The position numbers and the translations under genes were made by a program. Source: Clostridia bacterium (GTDB lineage Bacteria > Bacillota > Clostridia > Christensenellales > CAG-138). From it: DNA of 35,308 nt. Positions within the stretch are counted from its first letter, which is position 1; each line of letters starts with the position of its first letter. The notes under the pieces are model-generated. The model had not been told where the DNA came from, searched no databases, and was given only the letters and a program-made list of their open reading frames with translations. Shown here piece after piece: positions 15,556 through 22,783 of the stretch. The stretch is taken from assembly GCA_017619735.1 (NCBI GenBank), contig JAFZRT010000006.1:1-35308 (forward strand), written 5' to 3'.

Positions 15556-16047
15556 TCAAGCCGTTGTTTTTGCTCGGATCAGATACCCTTCATGAACGGC
15601 CGCTGCTGTCGCGGCTGCGCAGACGACAACGGCGCTGCACCTCAGATCTGTGAATGAGAGCGTCAGCGGGAATAAAAACAGCAGCGCTCCCGTCACCTTG
15701 TTCATCACGGAGTGCACGGAGACGAATCCTTTCTGCCGAATAAACCCCGCCGCGATATTCGCCGCCTTTATAAAGGCGATCACGGCGATCCATATACGGA
15801 GCCACACCGGAACGTCCAATACCGGAAGAAGCTTTATCAGGCATACCGCTGTGAACACGATATCCGCAATAGTATCCAGCCTTGAGCCGAATTCGCTGAC
15901 CGTGCCCGTTTTCCTTGCCGCAGCGCCGTCCAAAACATCGGTGATCCCTGCGGCTATGTAGAGCGCGAAAAACGTCGGGGAAAATGCCGGGCAGAACAGC
16001 AGAGCGAAGCTTAAAACCATTCTCACCCCGGTTATTATATTTGCCAT
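15556..16047 (-). CDS. CDP-alcohol phosphatidyltransferase family protein
   Basis: A 163-residue polytopic membrane enzyme. It carries the complete family signature D-x2-D-G-x2-A-R-x8-G-x3-D-x3-D, read here as DVLDGAAARKTGTVSEFGSR followed by LDTIAD. The four aspartates bind the divalent metal and the CDP-alcohol. The family transfers a phosphatidyl or similar group from a CDP-alcohol in phospholipid synthesis. It is shorter than typical PgsA or PssA proteins but includes the core helices, so the substrate is uncertain. Its ATG follows the VOC gene stop by 1 nt, so the two are coupled. A fossil copy of this junction is at 18320-18437. Confidence 0.88.
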   Translation of the reverse strand: MANIITGVRMVLSFALLFCPAFSPTFFALYIAAGITDVLDGAAARKTGTVSEFGSRLDTIADIVFTAVCLIKLLPVLDVPVWLRIWIAVIAFIKAANIAAGFIRQKGFVSVHSVMNKVTGALLFLFPLTLSFTDLRCSAVVVCAAATAAAVHEGYLIRAKTTA

Positions 16048-16048
16048 T

Positions 16049-16411
16049 TTACATCGGCGTCCCCACTTCTATCAGATTTCCGTCCGGATCGTAGAAGCGA
16101 ATGACCTTCTGCCCCCAGCTGTGCGTCATGAGCCTGTTGACGTATTTCACTTCCGGATAATACCTTTCAAGCTTCTCAATGAATCCTTCGACGTCGGCTT
16201 CCTCAAAATAGAGCTCGCAGGAATTGCTTTCCGGAACGATCTCCCTGCCGAGGAACTGTTTCCAGTATTTCTCCTCCTGCAGTACTAAGCCTTCCGTCAG
16301 TATCATATTTCCGTCGTTATCGAGTACCGTCTCAAGCCCGAACAGCTCGTGATAGAACCGCCTGGATCTCTCGATATCCTTAACGACTATCAGCACGTTT
16401 TTCAGCTTCAT
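16049..16411 (-). CDS. VOC-superfamily (glyoxalase/bleomycin-resistance fold) protein
   Basis: A 120-residue protein of the vicinal oxygen chelate fold. The N-terminal module MKLKNVLIVVKDIERSRRFY, the LFGLE segment and the C-terminal KVIRFYDPDGNLIEVGTPM are the standard beta-alpha-beta-beta-beta signature; E at the LIEVG position and a histidine in THSWGQ are candidate metal ligands. Members include glyoxalase I, fosfomycin and bleomycin resistance proteins and dioxygenases, and sequence alone does not tell which. It sits 13 nt after the YwaF-like gene and 1 nt before the CDP-alcohol transferase, all on the minus strand. Cytoplasmic. Confidence 0.88.
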   Translation of the reverse strand: MKLKNVLIVVKDIERSRRFYHELFGLETVLDNDGNMILTEGLVLQEEKYWKQFLGREIVPESNSCELYFEEADVEGFIEKLERYYPEVKYVNRLMTHSWGQKVIRFYDPDGNLIEVGTPM

Positions 16412-16424
16412 CGTTTCCCTCTTT

Positions 16425-17216
16425 TCAGACCTGCTCCCCGCGTTTTTCCCTGTTTTGATCGAATAACGCGGTCAGCGCACGGAGGACGAAGTAAGCGAGC
16501 AGCGGAACGAGTATGGTGCCCGCGGAAATGATGAGCACGTAAACGGTCTGCCCCAATACCGCGCCTGCGCTGTTTATGATGTTAAGCCTTATGTTCTCTA
16601 AAAACGGAGCGTTGCTGTGAACGAAATTGTTGAAGTTGGTGTCGATGATCTGCGCGAGCGGACCCACGATAAGGCAGTATAAGCCATAAGTCAGTATGAC
16701 CAGCGGAACGTCCTTCTTCGTATTGAACTTAGCCAACCCCTGGAATATGAACAGGAAGAAAGTAAAAGTGCCGATCCCGTGGAACAGCACGGTGTGCAGC
16801 TCGAAGAAGCTACCTCCGCGCCCTGTGAGATAACTCCACATGCTTCTTATCGCGTCGTCCGAATAGATTACGTTGGGATAGACGGCCATGAACAGGAAAA
16901 GACAAGTCGATACTACTCCCGCGAGCAGTATGAATTTATCCCTGTGTTTTCCCTTGTAAAAGCATGCCGGAGGATGGATGAAAAGGAAAAGGCTGCAGAA
17001 ATGCAGGGGTATCCAGTACGTGCTGTAACCGGTGACGACGCCCATTATCTGCTTTGCGGCTTCCAACAGCAGCAGCGATACCGTGCAGATCTTGAGCGGC
17101 AAAAGCCTCGTTTCAAGATCCTTGTCCTTCAGCGCGCGGCTCAGTATGAAAGCGATAACAGCATAAACGATAAACTGCGGTATCAGCGTATACGCGTGTA
17201 ACGGCGTCCAGAACAT
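16425..17216 (-). CDS. Polytopic membrane protein, YwaF/TMEM164-like (TIGR02206-type)
   Basis: A 263-residue integral membrane protein with about seven hydrophobic helices. The stretch from EAAKQIMGVVTGYSTYWIPL on into HFCSLFLFI, and the later LFHGIGTFTFF, resemble the YwaF-type family of Bacillota. No catalytic role is established for that family. The start ATG has AAGGAGG upstream. It lies 59 nt after the metallopeptidase lipoprotein gene and 13 nt ahead of the VOC gene. No promoter is evident between it and its upstream neighbour, so it may be transcribed from as far upstream as the nucleotidyltransferase promoter at 19175-19203. Confidence 0.7.
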   Translation of the reverse strand: MFWTPLHAYTLIPQFIVYAVIAFILSRALKDKDLETRLLPLKICTVSLLLLEAAKQIMGVVTGYSTYWIPLHFCSLFLFIHPPACFYKGKHRDKFILLAGVVSTCLFLFMAVYPNVIYSDDAIRSMWSYLTGRGGSFFELHTVLFHGIGTFTFFLFIFQGLAKFNTKKDVPLVILTYGLYCLIVGPLAQIIDTNFNNFVHSNAPFLENIRLNIINSAGAVLGQTVYVLIISAGTILVPLLAYFVLRALTALFDQNREKRGEQV

Positions 17217-17275
17217 AAACTCGAACCTCCTTATTTGTTTAGAACTGTCTTACGGATCCCGGCCGTTCGGCTAGT

Positions 17276-18292
17276 TCATTCTCCGCCCTGCCAAATATCC
17301 AGCGTTTGCTCCCACGCGGTTATTTCGGGCCAGCCGGTCGTGTCGAAGGCGTCCCGGATGCAGCGTAGATAGAATCCGAGCTTCTCACAGCAGTTATCCG
17401 GCAGCCGATCGGACGCGTCGTGGCGATCCTCGAAATACGATCTCATCAGGGACCCGAACAGCGTCGCGCGGTCCTCAAGCGGATTTTCCGCACCGTAGCT
17501 GTCCGAAAAGTAAGTTGGGAATCTGTCGTACATCTCAAGCGTCTTTTCTTCGTTTTCCCCGCCGTATTCAAAGCTCTCCGGATTCAGCGCCATCCAGCGC
17601 ACCTCCGAAAACAGGCGCCCGTCCTCATGTTCCGAAACATAGGCGATCCTATTGTCAGTGACGTGGGTGAGCTCGTGCGGAAGGACGTAGGTGAGACCGT
17701 CGATCAGGTGCTGCGCATTGGCACAGACGATTACGCAGTTGTGCCTGCCGTCCGGAAGCCGGTACGTCGTTGAGTAACCCGACCAGCCGGATGAGTTGAA
17801 GCCGACGATATAGAGATCCAGACAGACGAGATCGCCGTAAACGAGCTGATCGAAAAAGCCTTTGGGATATGCGGAAAGTATGCGGTCGACCGTTTCGAGC
17901 GCGGAACGGATAAGTACGGGATCGTCCAGCACCTTGTTTTCGCCGCCTACGTAGACCCAATAGGGCGAGATATCCGCGAAATAAATATAGATCCCGTAGC
18001 GGCTCCCGATCTCGGCGGCAAGCTCGCAGAGCTCTTTAAGCTCATCGATCCCGCCATAGCGCACCTCCTGCGAATGGGCAGCGCTATTGTCGTTCAGGGA
18101 ACCCGAATGCGGCGCCGCGGTGGGCTCGGGAGTTGGCGCCTGCGTTTCCGGAGCCGCGGAGGGCTTTTCGGTCAGTGCCTCGGTCGGAACGGGCGAATTT
18201 CCGGCATTTTCGCCGGTAGGGTCTTTGCATGCCGCGAGCAGGAAAAGCAGCAGCAGGACCGCGATAAGTGAAACGATGCGTTTGACGCTCAT
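17276..18292 (-). CDS. Secreted zinc metallopeptidase lipoprotein (HELTH)
   Basis: A 338-residue lipoprotein. The signal peptide ends in lipobox LLAAC with Cys22; a Pro/Thr/Ala/Glu-rich linker extends to about residue 65. The catalytic zinc site is H206-E-L-T-H210 (PHELTHVTDNRI), and E273 in NPLEDRATLFG is a candidate third ligand, as in the putative zinc-binding metallopeptidase families with an ED-x-A motif after the helix. It should cut or bind peptides at the outer surface of the membrane. The start has GAGGAG 6 nt upstream. Its signal and linker look like the array lipoproteins but the mature domain is unrelated. Upstream lies the fossil at 18320-18437, downstream the YwaF-like gene. Confidence 0.82.
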   Translation of the reverse strand: MSVKRIVSLIAVLLLLFLLAACKDPTGENAGNSPVPTEALTEKPSAAPETQAPTPEPTAAPHSGSLNDNSAAHSQEVRYGGIDELKELCELAAEIGSRYGIYIYFADISPYWVYVGGENKVLDDPVLIRSALETVDRILSAYPKGFFDQLVYGDLVCLDLYIVGFNSSGWSGYSTTYRLPDGRHNCVIVCANAQHLIDGLTYVLPHELTHVTDNRIAYVSEHEDGRLFSEVRWMALNPESFEYGGENEEKTLEMYDRFPTYFSDSYGAENPLEDRATLFGSLMRSYFEDRHDASDRLPDNCCEKLGFYLRCIRDAFDTTGWPEITAWEQTLDIWQGGE

Positions 18293-18319
18293 GTAATTCT
18301 CCTCATTAACGCAGAACCG

Positions 18320-18437
18320 CGCTTAAAACTATTCTGATCCCGGTTATGATATTTGCCGTGCTGCATCGGCGTCCCCGTTTCGATCAGATTCCCGTCCGGA
18401 TCGCAGAAGCGTATGACCTTCCGCCCCCGGCTGCGCG
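18320..18437 (-). pseudogene. Fossil of a second VOC / CDP-alcohol transferase gene junction
   Basis: This stretch matches 16013-16127 at roughly four of five bases. It covers the last ~30 codons of a VOC gene (KVIRFCDPDGNLIETGTPM) and the first codons of the CDP-alcohol transferase gene, but the second start codon is lost and no downstream reading frame is kept. It lies between the nucleotidyltransferase and metallopeptidase genes, about 2.3 kb from the intact pair and in the same orientation, so it is most simply the leftover of a tandem duplication followed by deletion. Confidence 0.8.
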
Positions 18438-18451
18438 CTGCGTTTCTCGGT

Positions 18452-19132
18452 TTAATCTTCCTCCTGTTGTGTAAGGGCAGCCCGAATGAACGCGCTCTGG
18501 CACCAGCGAAACAAGCGATCGAAAGCCGTATCGAAATCATAATCATCCGGCAATTCTGTCATTTCAAGTATGGCGCGGTCTTCTTCGGATACCTGTTCTT
18601 TGAGATCCCTCTTCGTCACGGCAAACGATCCGCTCTCCAGATAATGCAGATTCTGGATCAGGAAAAACGCAGATTTACACGTGCCGCGAAATTTCGCAAT
18701 ATTCTTCTCCCTGTCTGCGTGAATATAGCGATGGCAGAGCTCGTGATAAAGATTTCCCAAACTCAGCTTGACATAGTTTATCTCGTCTTCCCGTGTCGCC
18801 GGCGGGAGAAGGTCTTTCAGTTCGCCAAACAAATCTTTGGTCGTGCGGCGCAGCTGGCAAACCTCAAGAGGATTCCACCGCCGCATTTCTTCCCTGCCGC
18901 AAATAAACCCGCAGGATCTCTCATATGCACCGTTATTCTTCAGTATCTCCCGGTACACGTCCATATCCGCAGCGGAAAAACCGTCAAGGACGATCATAAC
19001 GTCTATATCGCTTTTCTCGGTCGCTTCATGGCGCATATAACTGCCTTGAAGCCCGACGTACAGCAATCGTTCACGGAAGGCGTTTTTACACTCCCCGATC
19101 AGCTTTTGCAAATACTCCCCAACATCAAACAT
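18452..19132 (-). CDS. Nucleotidyltransferase-fold protein with HEPN-like C-terminal half
   Basis: A 226-residue protein. The polymerase-beta-type nucleotidyltransferase core is visible: G30-S31 in LQGSYMRHEATEKSDIDVMI with D42 and D44 as the metal-binding pair. After about residue 110 the protein is helical (NYVKLSLGNLYHELCHRYIH, then FRGTCKSAFFLIQNLHYLES) and resembles the HEPN-like partner domain found in kanamycin/aminoglycoside nucleotidyltransferases and in MNT-type proteins. It could modify a small molecule, tRNA or protein; the substrate is not determined. A promoter is at 19175-19203. No separate antitoxin-like partner gene adjoins it, so a toxin-antitoxin role is not supported. Confidence 0.82.
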   Translation of the reverse strand: MFDVGEYLQKLIGECKNAFRERLLYVGLQGSYMRHEATEKSDIDVMIVLDGFSAADMDVYREILKNNGAYERSCGFICGREEMRRWNPLEVCQLRRTTKDLFGELKDLLPPATREDEINYVKLSLGNLYHELCHRYIHADREKNIAKFRGTCKSAFFLIQNLHYLESGSFAVTKRDLKEQVSEEDRAILEMTELPDDYDFDTAFDRLFRWCQSAFIRAALTQQEED

Positions 19133-19174
19133 TGCGCTCTGTTTCTCCTCCGCAGGCTCCGATCTGTCGGGACA

Positions 19175-19203
19175 ATCTTACCACACCCGCGCCGCTATTT
19201 CAA
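19175..19203 (-). promoter_or_regulatory. Promoter of the nucleotidyltransferase gene
   Basis: TTGAAA (19198-19203), 17 nt, TAAGAT (19175-19180) on the minus strand, 43 nt before the ATG and 17 nt after repeat-module hairpin copy 3. Confidence 0.65.
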
Positions 19204-19204
19204 T

Positions 19205-19245
19205 CTCCGCGAAACAGAAACGCCGCCCACGGATGAGAGCGGCAG
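19205..19245 (-). terminator. Hairpin with weak T-tail (repeat module copy 3)
   Basis: Minus strand: CCGCTCTC-atcc-GTGGGCGG (19221-19245 region) followed by GTTTCTGTTTC. Homologous to the hairpins at 13413 and 15519 and placed 17 nt before a TTGAAA promoter. No protein gene ends just upstream; the nearest upstream transcript is the tRNA-Leu. Confidence 0.5.
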
Positions 19246-19269
19246 GGCCGGACGGAGATCGGAAGGGAC

Positions 19270-19288
19270 GTGCGGTCGATGAAACTTG
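19270..19288 (-). repeat. Degenerate direct copy of the tRNA-Leu 3' end
   Basis: 17 of 19 bases match 19542-19560, the acceptor 3' strand and T-arm of tRNA-Leu, in the same orientation 272 nt away. It could be an old attachment-site duplication or the end of a decayed second tRNA gene. Confidence 0.65.
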
Positions 19289-19480
19289 TTTTGCAAAAGA
19301 TGCGTTTTCCCGCGTGACGGGACGGAATGCTGTTCCATTCGGAACAGACGGCTGCCCGTTTTCAGCCTTTTCGACCATTCACCGGATGGTCGGAATCGCC
19401 TTTGTCGACCGGCTGAGAACCTTTTGACAAAACCCGGCCCCGCTCTGTCTGATTCGTCCACAGGACGGACGGAACGGGGC

Positions 19481-19492
19481 TTCAAGTCCCAT
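19481..19492 (+). repeat. Inverted copy of the tRNA-Leu T-arm
   Basis: TTCAAGTCCCAT is the exact reverse complement partner of 19551-19562 in tRNA-Leu, lying just beyond the terminator palindrome. The intervening 8 nt are diverged, while the 20 nt next to it (19501-19520) are a perfect inverted match. Confidence 0.65.
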
Positions 19493-19500
19493 AGTATTTT

Positions 19501-19543
19501 ACCAACACAAAAGGGCATCCGGTGGATGCCCTTTTGTGTTGGT
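19501..19543. terminator. 20-bp perfect palindrome overlapping the tRNA-Leu 3' end
   Basis: Arms 19501-19520 and 19524-19543 are perfectly complementary with a 3-nt loop. The right arm includes the discriminator base and CCA of tRNA-Leu. In the minus direction the stem is followed by TAAAATACTAT rather than a run of T, so it is an unusual terminator or a processing/recombination structure. Confidence 0.7.
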
Positions 19544-19622
19544 GCGGTCGATGGGACTTGAACCCATACGGTCTCCCATACGCCCCTCAAACGTACGCGT
19601 CTGCCTGTTCCGCCACGACCGC
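19540..19622 (-). tRNA. tRNA-Leu (anticodon GAG), CCA encoded
   Basis: An 83-nt class II tRNA. The acceptor GCGGTCG pairs with CGACCGC; D-arm GCGGAACAGGCAGACGC; anticodon loop TTGAGGG (anticodon GAG) on a TACGT/GCGTA stem with one G.U pair; a long variable arm (GTATGGGAGACC region); T-arm TGGGTTCAAGTCCCA; discriminator A and genomic CCA. It reads Leu CTC/CTT codons. A consensus promoter lies at 19643-19671. The 3' end is embedded in a 20-bp palindrome. Confidence 0.95.
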
Positions 19623-19642
19623 GAAAATCGATTGCGAATGAT

Positions 19643-19671
19643 ATTATAATTCGTGGGGTCGGCTTTGTCAA
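19643..19671 (-). promoter_or_regulatory. Promoter of tRNA-Leu
   Basis: TTGACA (19666-19671), 17 nt, TATAAT (19643-19648) on the minus strand: both boxes are consensus. It follows the tsaD stop at 19712 with no clear terminator between. Confidence 0.88.
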
Positions 19672-19711
19672 CCCCGAAAAATGCTTTTTGTCGGTATATT
19701 ATCGGCGCGGG

Positions 19712-20782
19712 TCACATCATCTGCAGGAAGGACGCCGCGTTCGGGTCGATGGAGAGCGGCGAGGGATCGTGCGCCATTATCTCATAATGCCCCTGGCAGG
19801 CGATCATGGCGGCGTTATCCGTGCAGTAGCGCATATCGGGGCGGCAGAAGCGTATGCCGTACCTTTCGCACTCCCTCTGCAGCCGGTCCCGCAGGGCGGT
19901 ATTCGCGGAGACGCCCCCCGCGAGCGCAAGCGTGCCGAGGCCGTATTCCCTCGCGGCACGGACTGACTTGATCGTCAGCGCGTCGGTGACGGCCCTCTGG
20001 AACGAGGCGGCGAGATCGGCCCTGTTTACCTCCTCGCCCTTCTGCTCGGCGTTGTGGAGTATGTTCACGACGGCGGTCTTTATTCCGGAGAAGGAGAAAT
20101 CGAAGCCCTCGCCCTCGTTGAACGCGGTGTGCAGGCGGAACGCTTCGGGATCGCCGCCTCGCGCGAGCTTTTCAAGCTCCGGACCGCCGGGGTAGGGCAG
20201 GCCCATAGCTCTTGCGACCTTATCGAAGGCCTCTCCCGCGGCGTCGTCGCGCGTGCGGCCTATCAGCGTGAAATCCGTGTAGCCGTCCACGCGCACGATA
20301 TGGCTGTGCCCGCCGGAGGCGACTATGCACATGAACGGCGGCTCGAGCTCGGGATATGTGATATAGTTCGCGGCGATATGACCTGTGATGTGGTCCACGC
20401 CTACGAGCGGCTTCTGAGCTGCGAACGCGAGCCCCTTGGCGTAGCTCACGCCGACGAGCAGCGCGCCGATGAGCCCCGGACGGTACGTTACGGCGATCGC
20501 GTCGATTTCTTCGAGCGTTACGCCCGCCTTATCGAGCGCGTCGCGAACGACCGAGCCTATCCTTTCGGTATGGCTGCGGGAGGCGATCTCCGGAACCACT
20601 CCGCCGTAAAGGCGGTGGACGGGTATCTGCGTGTGCACGGAGGCGGATAAGACCTCCCTTCCTGCGCGCACGACGGAAGCCGCCGTCTCATCACACGAGG
20701 ATTCGATCCCGAGTATGAGCGGTGCTTGCTTTTCGCGGTATTCGGCCGCCTTTATAAGGGCTGTTTCACGGTGATCAGGCAT
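19712..20782 (-). CDS. tsaD: tRNA N6-adenosine threonylcarbamoyltransferase TsaD
   Basis: A 356-residue ASKHA-fold protein. The N-terminal LILGIESSCDETAASVV and the metal-binding H131-ITG-H135 motif identify TsaD (Gcp/YgjD). Other family blocks are YRPGLIGALLVGVSYAKGLA, ASGGHSHIV and ALAGGVSANTALR. With TsaB and TsaE it transfers the threonylcarbamoyl group from TC-AMP to A37 of ANN-decoding tRNAs; TsaB and TsaE are not in this window. It has about 20 residues before the usual start, but that start overlaps the TIGR01906 gene by 8 nt, so it is probably used. It is the last gene of a five-gene overlapping operon. Confidence 0.96.
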   Translation of the reverse strand: MPDHRETALIKAAEYREKQAPLILGIESSCDETAASVVRAGREVLSASVHTQIPVHRLYGGVVPEIASRSHTERIGSVVRDALDKAGVTLEEIDAIAVTYRPGLIGALLVGVSYAKGLAFAAQKPLVGVDHITGHIAANYITYPELEPPFMCIVASGGHSHIVRVDGYTDFTLIGRTRDDAAGEAFDKVARAMGLPYPGGPELEKLARGGDPEAFRLHTAFNEGEGFDFSFSGIKTAVVNILHNAEQKGEEVNRADLAASFQRAVTDALTIKSVRAAREYGLGTLALAGGVSANTALRDRLQRECERYGIRFCRPDMRYCTDNAAMIACQGHYEIMAHDPSPLSIDPNAASFLQMM

Positions 20783-21476
20783 TTTTCTTCTTAGTAAATC
20801 TCAGATAGAGGACGCACGCGATACCGACCGCGCCGGCGAGTATCGCGATGATGTTGCCGAGCATGCCGACGAAATCGGCGAACAGCTCCGCCGGGCAGAT
20901 GCGGATCATGCGGCTCTCCGCGGGATCGAACGTGGAGCTTTCAAGATCGAGGAACACCACGTGGAACGTCGTCCAGAAGCCGTCGAAATCGACGAGCACC
21001 CATACGGCGAGCGCGATGATGATAACGACCGCCGCGGCAAGCGCGATGAGATACGCCTTCGCGAATGTCCTGAGCGCGGCCCTGTCACGGGATACGATCA
21101 GGAACACTATCGCGGCGAGCGCGAGCACGAGGCTGACCGCGCCCATCCACAGGACGGTCCTTGTGAGCTTCCTTACGTCGCGCATGTGAGAAAGCTCGCT
21201 CTCGTTGAAGAATGGGACCTCCTCGCCGTTTTCGACGATGGTCACGTCAAGGTCGTCCGCGCGGCCCGTGGAGTAATACATCATGCGGGAGAGCACTCTC
21301 GAAGCGTCCTCGGCCGATATGCCGTATTCCTCGTAAACGGAGTTCTTGAGCTCGCAAAGGTATTCCTTGTAGAGCCAGCCCGTGTAGTTGAAAATGAAGT
21401 TCAGCGCTATCGTCAGCAGGCCGAAGAGCAAAAGCACGGCGGCTATGATCGCGGCGGCCTTTTTGAGCTTCTTCAT
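20775..21476 (-). CDS. TIGR01906/DUF1461 integral membrane protein
   Basis: A 233-residue membrane protein with an N-terminal helix (about 6-26), an extracytoplasmic segment (27-105) and three or four further helices (107-128, 140-163, 205-225). The block FFNESELSHMRDVRKLT and the FHVVFLDLESSTFDP...ICPAELF region match the family by recall. The family is common in Bacillota and has no established function; the large loop with FFNESE is its most constant part. It overlaps its upstream gene by 4 nt (ATGA) and tsaD by 8 nt, so translation is coupled. Confidence 0.82.
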   Translation of the reverse strand: MKKLKKAAAIIAAVLLLFGLLTIALNFIFNYTGWLYKEYLCELKNSVYEEYGISAEDASRVLSRMMYYSTGRADDLDVTIVENGEEVPFFNESELSHMRDVRKLTRTVLWMGAVSLVLALAAIVFLIVSRDRAALRTFAKAYLIALAAAVVIIIALAVWVLVDFDGFWTTFHVVFLDLESSTFDPAESRMIRICPAELFADFVGMLGNIIAILAGAVGIACVLYLRFTKKKNA

Positions 21477-22297
21477 ACCGAACCTCCCGTGAGCCGCTTA
21501 TGCGCGGCGAAAGCGCGCGCAAGGTATTCCTCGGGCGGCATATCGCCGTAGGGATCGTTCGGCGAGAGCTGTTTTCCGAACTTGTCCGTCAGCGCGTGCT
21601 CTATCTCGAGCGACCATGCGCCGGTATAGGCGGAATCGATGATCTCCCGCCGCACGAGCTCCCAATCCTCGTTCCCGTCAAAGGGGATGAGGTGGTCGTC
21701 CGAAGTCCCGAAATTGTCGTGCAGATGGACGGCCTTGATAAACGGCGCGAAGTCGCGGCAGACGCGCCTTTCGGGGCAGACGTAATGGTTGTGGCCCGCG
21801 TCGAAGCAGACGCCGATGCGGGGGCTCTTTGCCAGCGCCATGAAATCGTACAGCCGGTCGGGGCGTTTGAGGTTCTCGAATGCGAGATCGACGCCGACCC
21901 TCTCCGCTGTATCGACCATGCGCATAAAGCGGGAATAGCCGAGCTCGTTCGGCCCGGGCGGGGTCGAAGTGCGGGTGAGATGCACCACGAGAGTCGGCAC
22001 GCCGTACGTCGCGGCGGAGGCGACTAGGCCGATCAGCTCGTTGGCGTAGCTCTCTCCGTCTATGCCGTCCTCCCAGAGGGTGTTCATCCGGGCAAACTGC
22101 AGATGCGCGTTTTCCACGTCGAGGCCGTGCCTGTGAGCCGTTTCGACCTTGTGCGGGATGGAGGGCTCGAATGCGGATTCGACCGCCCACCATAAAAGGA
22201 CTGACCTGAAGCCCGCCTCCGAAATAAGACGAAGGCGTTCGTCGAGTTCCAACGGGTAGCCGAACCATCCGGCCATTGCGGGTGTGGAATTGAGCAT
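21473..22297 (-). CDS. Sugar phosphate isomerase/epimerase family TIM-barrel protein
   Basis: A 274-residue protein of the xylose isomerase-like / AP endonuclease 2 TIM-barrel family. Putative metal ligands occur in order at strand ends: E in LAFENL, D and H in CFDAGHNHY, H in VHLHDNFG, and E in SLEIEH near the C-terminus. Members isomerise or epimerise sugars and related hydroxyketones, or cut DNA at abasic sites; the HLHDNFG...DDHLIPFDG pattern fits the epimerase side. The substrate is not known. It is third in the mrp-tsaD operon, 18 nt after the C_GCAxxG_C_C gene, and overlaps the next gene by 4 nt. Confidence 0.88.
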   Translation of the reverse strand: MLNSTPAMAGWFGYPLELDERLRLISEAGFRSVLLWWAVESAFEPSIPHKVETAHRHGLDVENAHLQFARMNTLWEDGIDGESYANELIGLVASAATYGVPTLVVHLTRTSTPPGPNELGYSRFMRMVDTAERVGVDLAFENLKRPDRLYDFMALAKSPRIGVCFDAGHNHYVCPERRVCRDFAPFIKAVHLHDNFGTSDDHLIPFDGNEDWELVRREIIDSAYTGAWSLEIEHALTDKFGKQLSPNDPYGDMPPEEYLARAFAAHKRLTGGSV

Positions 22298-22315
22298 GGG
22301 CAGACCTATTTGCGA

Positions 22316-22783
22316 TCAGTCGTTTTCCTTAAGATAGCCGTCGAGTATCGCGGCTGCGGCGGCGACGAACTGGGAGCAGGGCTTGGGCGCCGCCTCCGTG
22401 ACGAGGTAGTGTGGCTTATTCGCGTAGGTCGGGGCGACCTCGTCCTTCAGCACGCCGCAGGTCAGCGTGCCGAACTCCTCCCGGAAGCGGTCGATCAGCG
22501 TGCGGCCGTCGCCGTAAACGCGCTTTTTCAGCTCGAGATCCTCTATATCGTCGTAGCCCTTTATGAGGCCGTAGGCGGTCAGCATGCCGGTAACGGCGCC
22601 GCAGGCGTTCTCGTGTGAGCCGGAAAGGCCGCCGCCGAGAGCGGAGGCGGCCCTCCTGAGCTGTTTTTCGTCAACGTCGATCAGGTCGCCGAAGGCGCAG
22701 AGCACCGCCTGCGCGCAGTTATAGCCCGAGAGATGGAGCTTCACCGCGAGAGCGGCCCTGTCGGTGCGGATGAGCTCAGCCAT
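22316..22783 (-). CDS. C_GCAxxG_C_C family (putative redox/metal-binding) protein
   Basis: A 155-residue cytoplasmic protein with the PF09719-type cysteine pattern: C23 in GYNCAQAV, C61 in NACGAVTGM, then cysteines in LTCGVLK and KPCSQFV. The family is thought to bind a metal or take part in redox chemistry, but no reaction is established. The start ATG 22783 overlaps the end of the mrp-like gene by 8 nt and gives the conserved N-terminus; the longer open frame runs back into that gene. Its place next to an Fe-S carrier-type ATPase agrees with a metal or Fe-S role. Confidence 0.88.
   Translation of the reverse strand: MAELIRTDRAALAVKLHLSGYNCAQAVLCAFGDLIDVDEKQLRRAASALGGGLSGSHENACGAVTGMLTAYGLIKGYDDIEDLELKKRVYGDGRTLIDRFREEFGTLTCGVLKDEVAPTYANKPHYLVTEAAPKPCSQFVAAAAAILDGYLKEND

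Larger units (their letters stand above)
19246..19500. other. Non-coding stretch with decayed tRNA-Leu pieces
   Basis: No credible protein gene. It holds a degenerate direct copy of the tRNA-Leu 3' end (19270-19288), an inverted copy of its T-arm (19481-19492), and an inverted repeat GCCCCG/CGGGGC (about 19434-19480). The open frames seen here read through tRNA sequence and lack ribosome sites. Confidence 0.6.

Noticed and set aside
18452..19132. MNT/HEPN toxin-antitoxin module
   Set aside because: Only one gene is present; no small partner overlaps it, and the HEPN-like part is within the same chain.
19195..19671. Minus-strand open frame of 158 codons across tRNA-Leu
   Set aside because: It reads through the tRNA, its promoter and the terminator palindrome; no ribosome site or domain.
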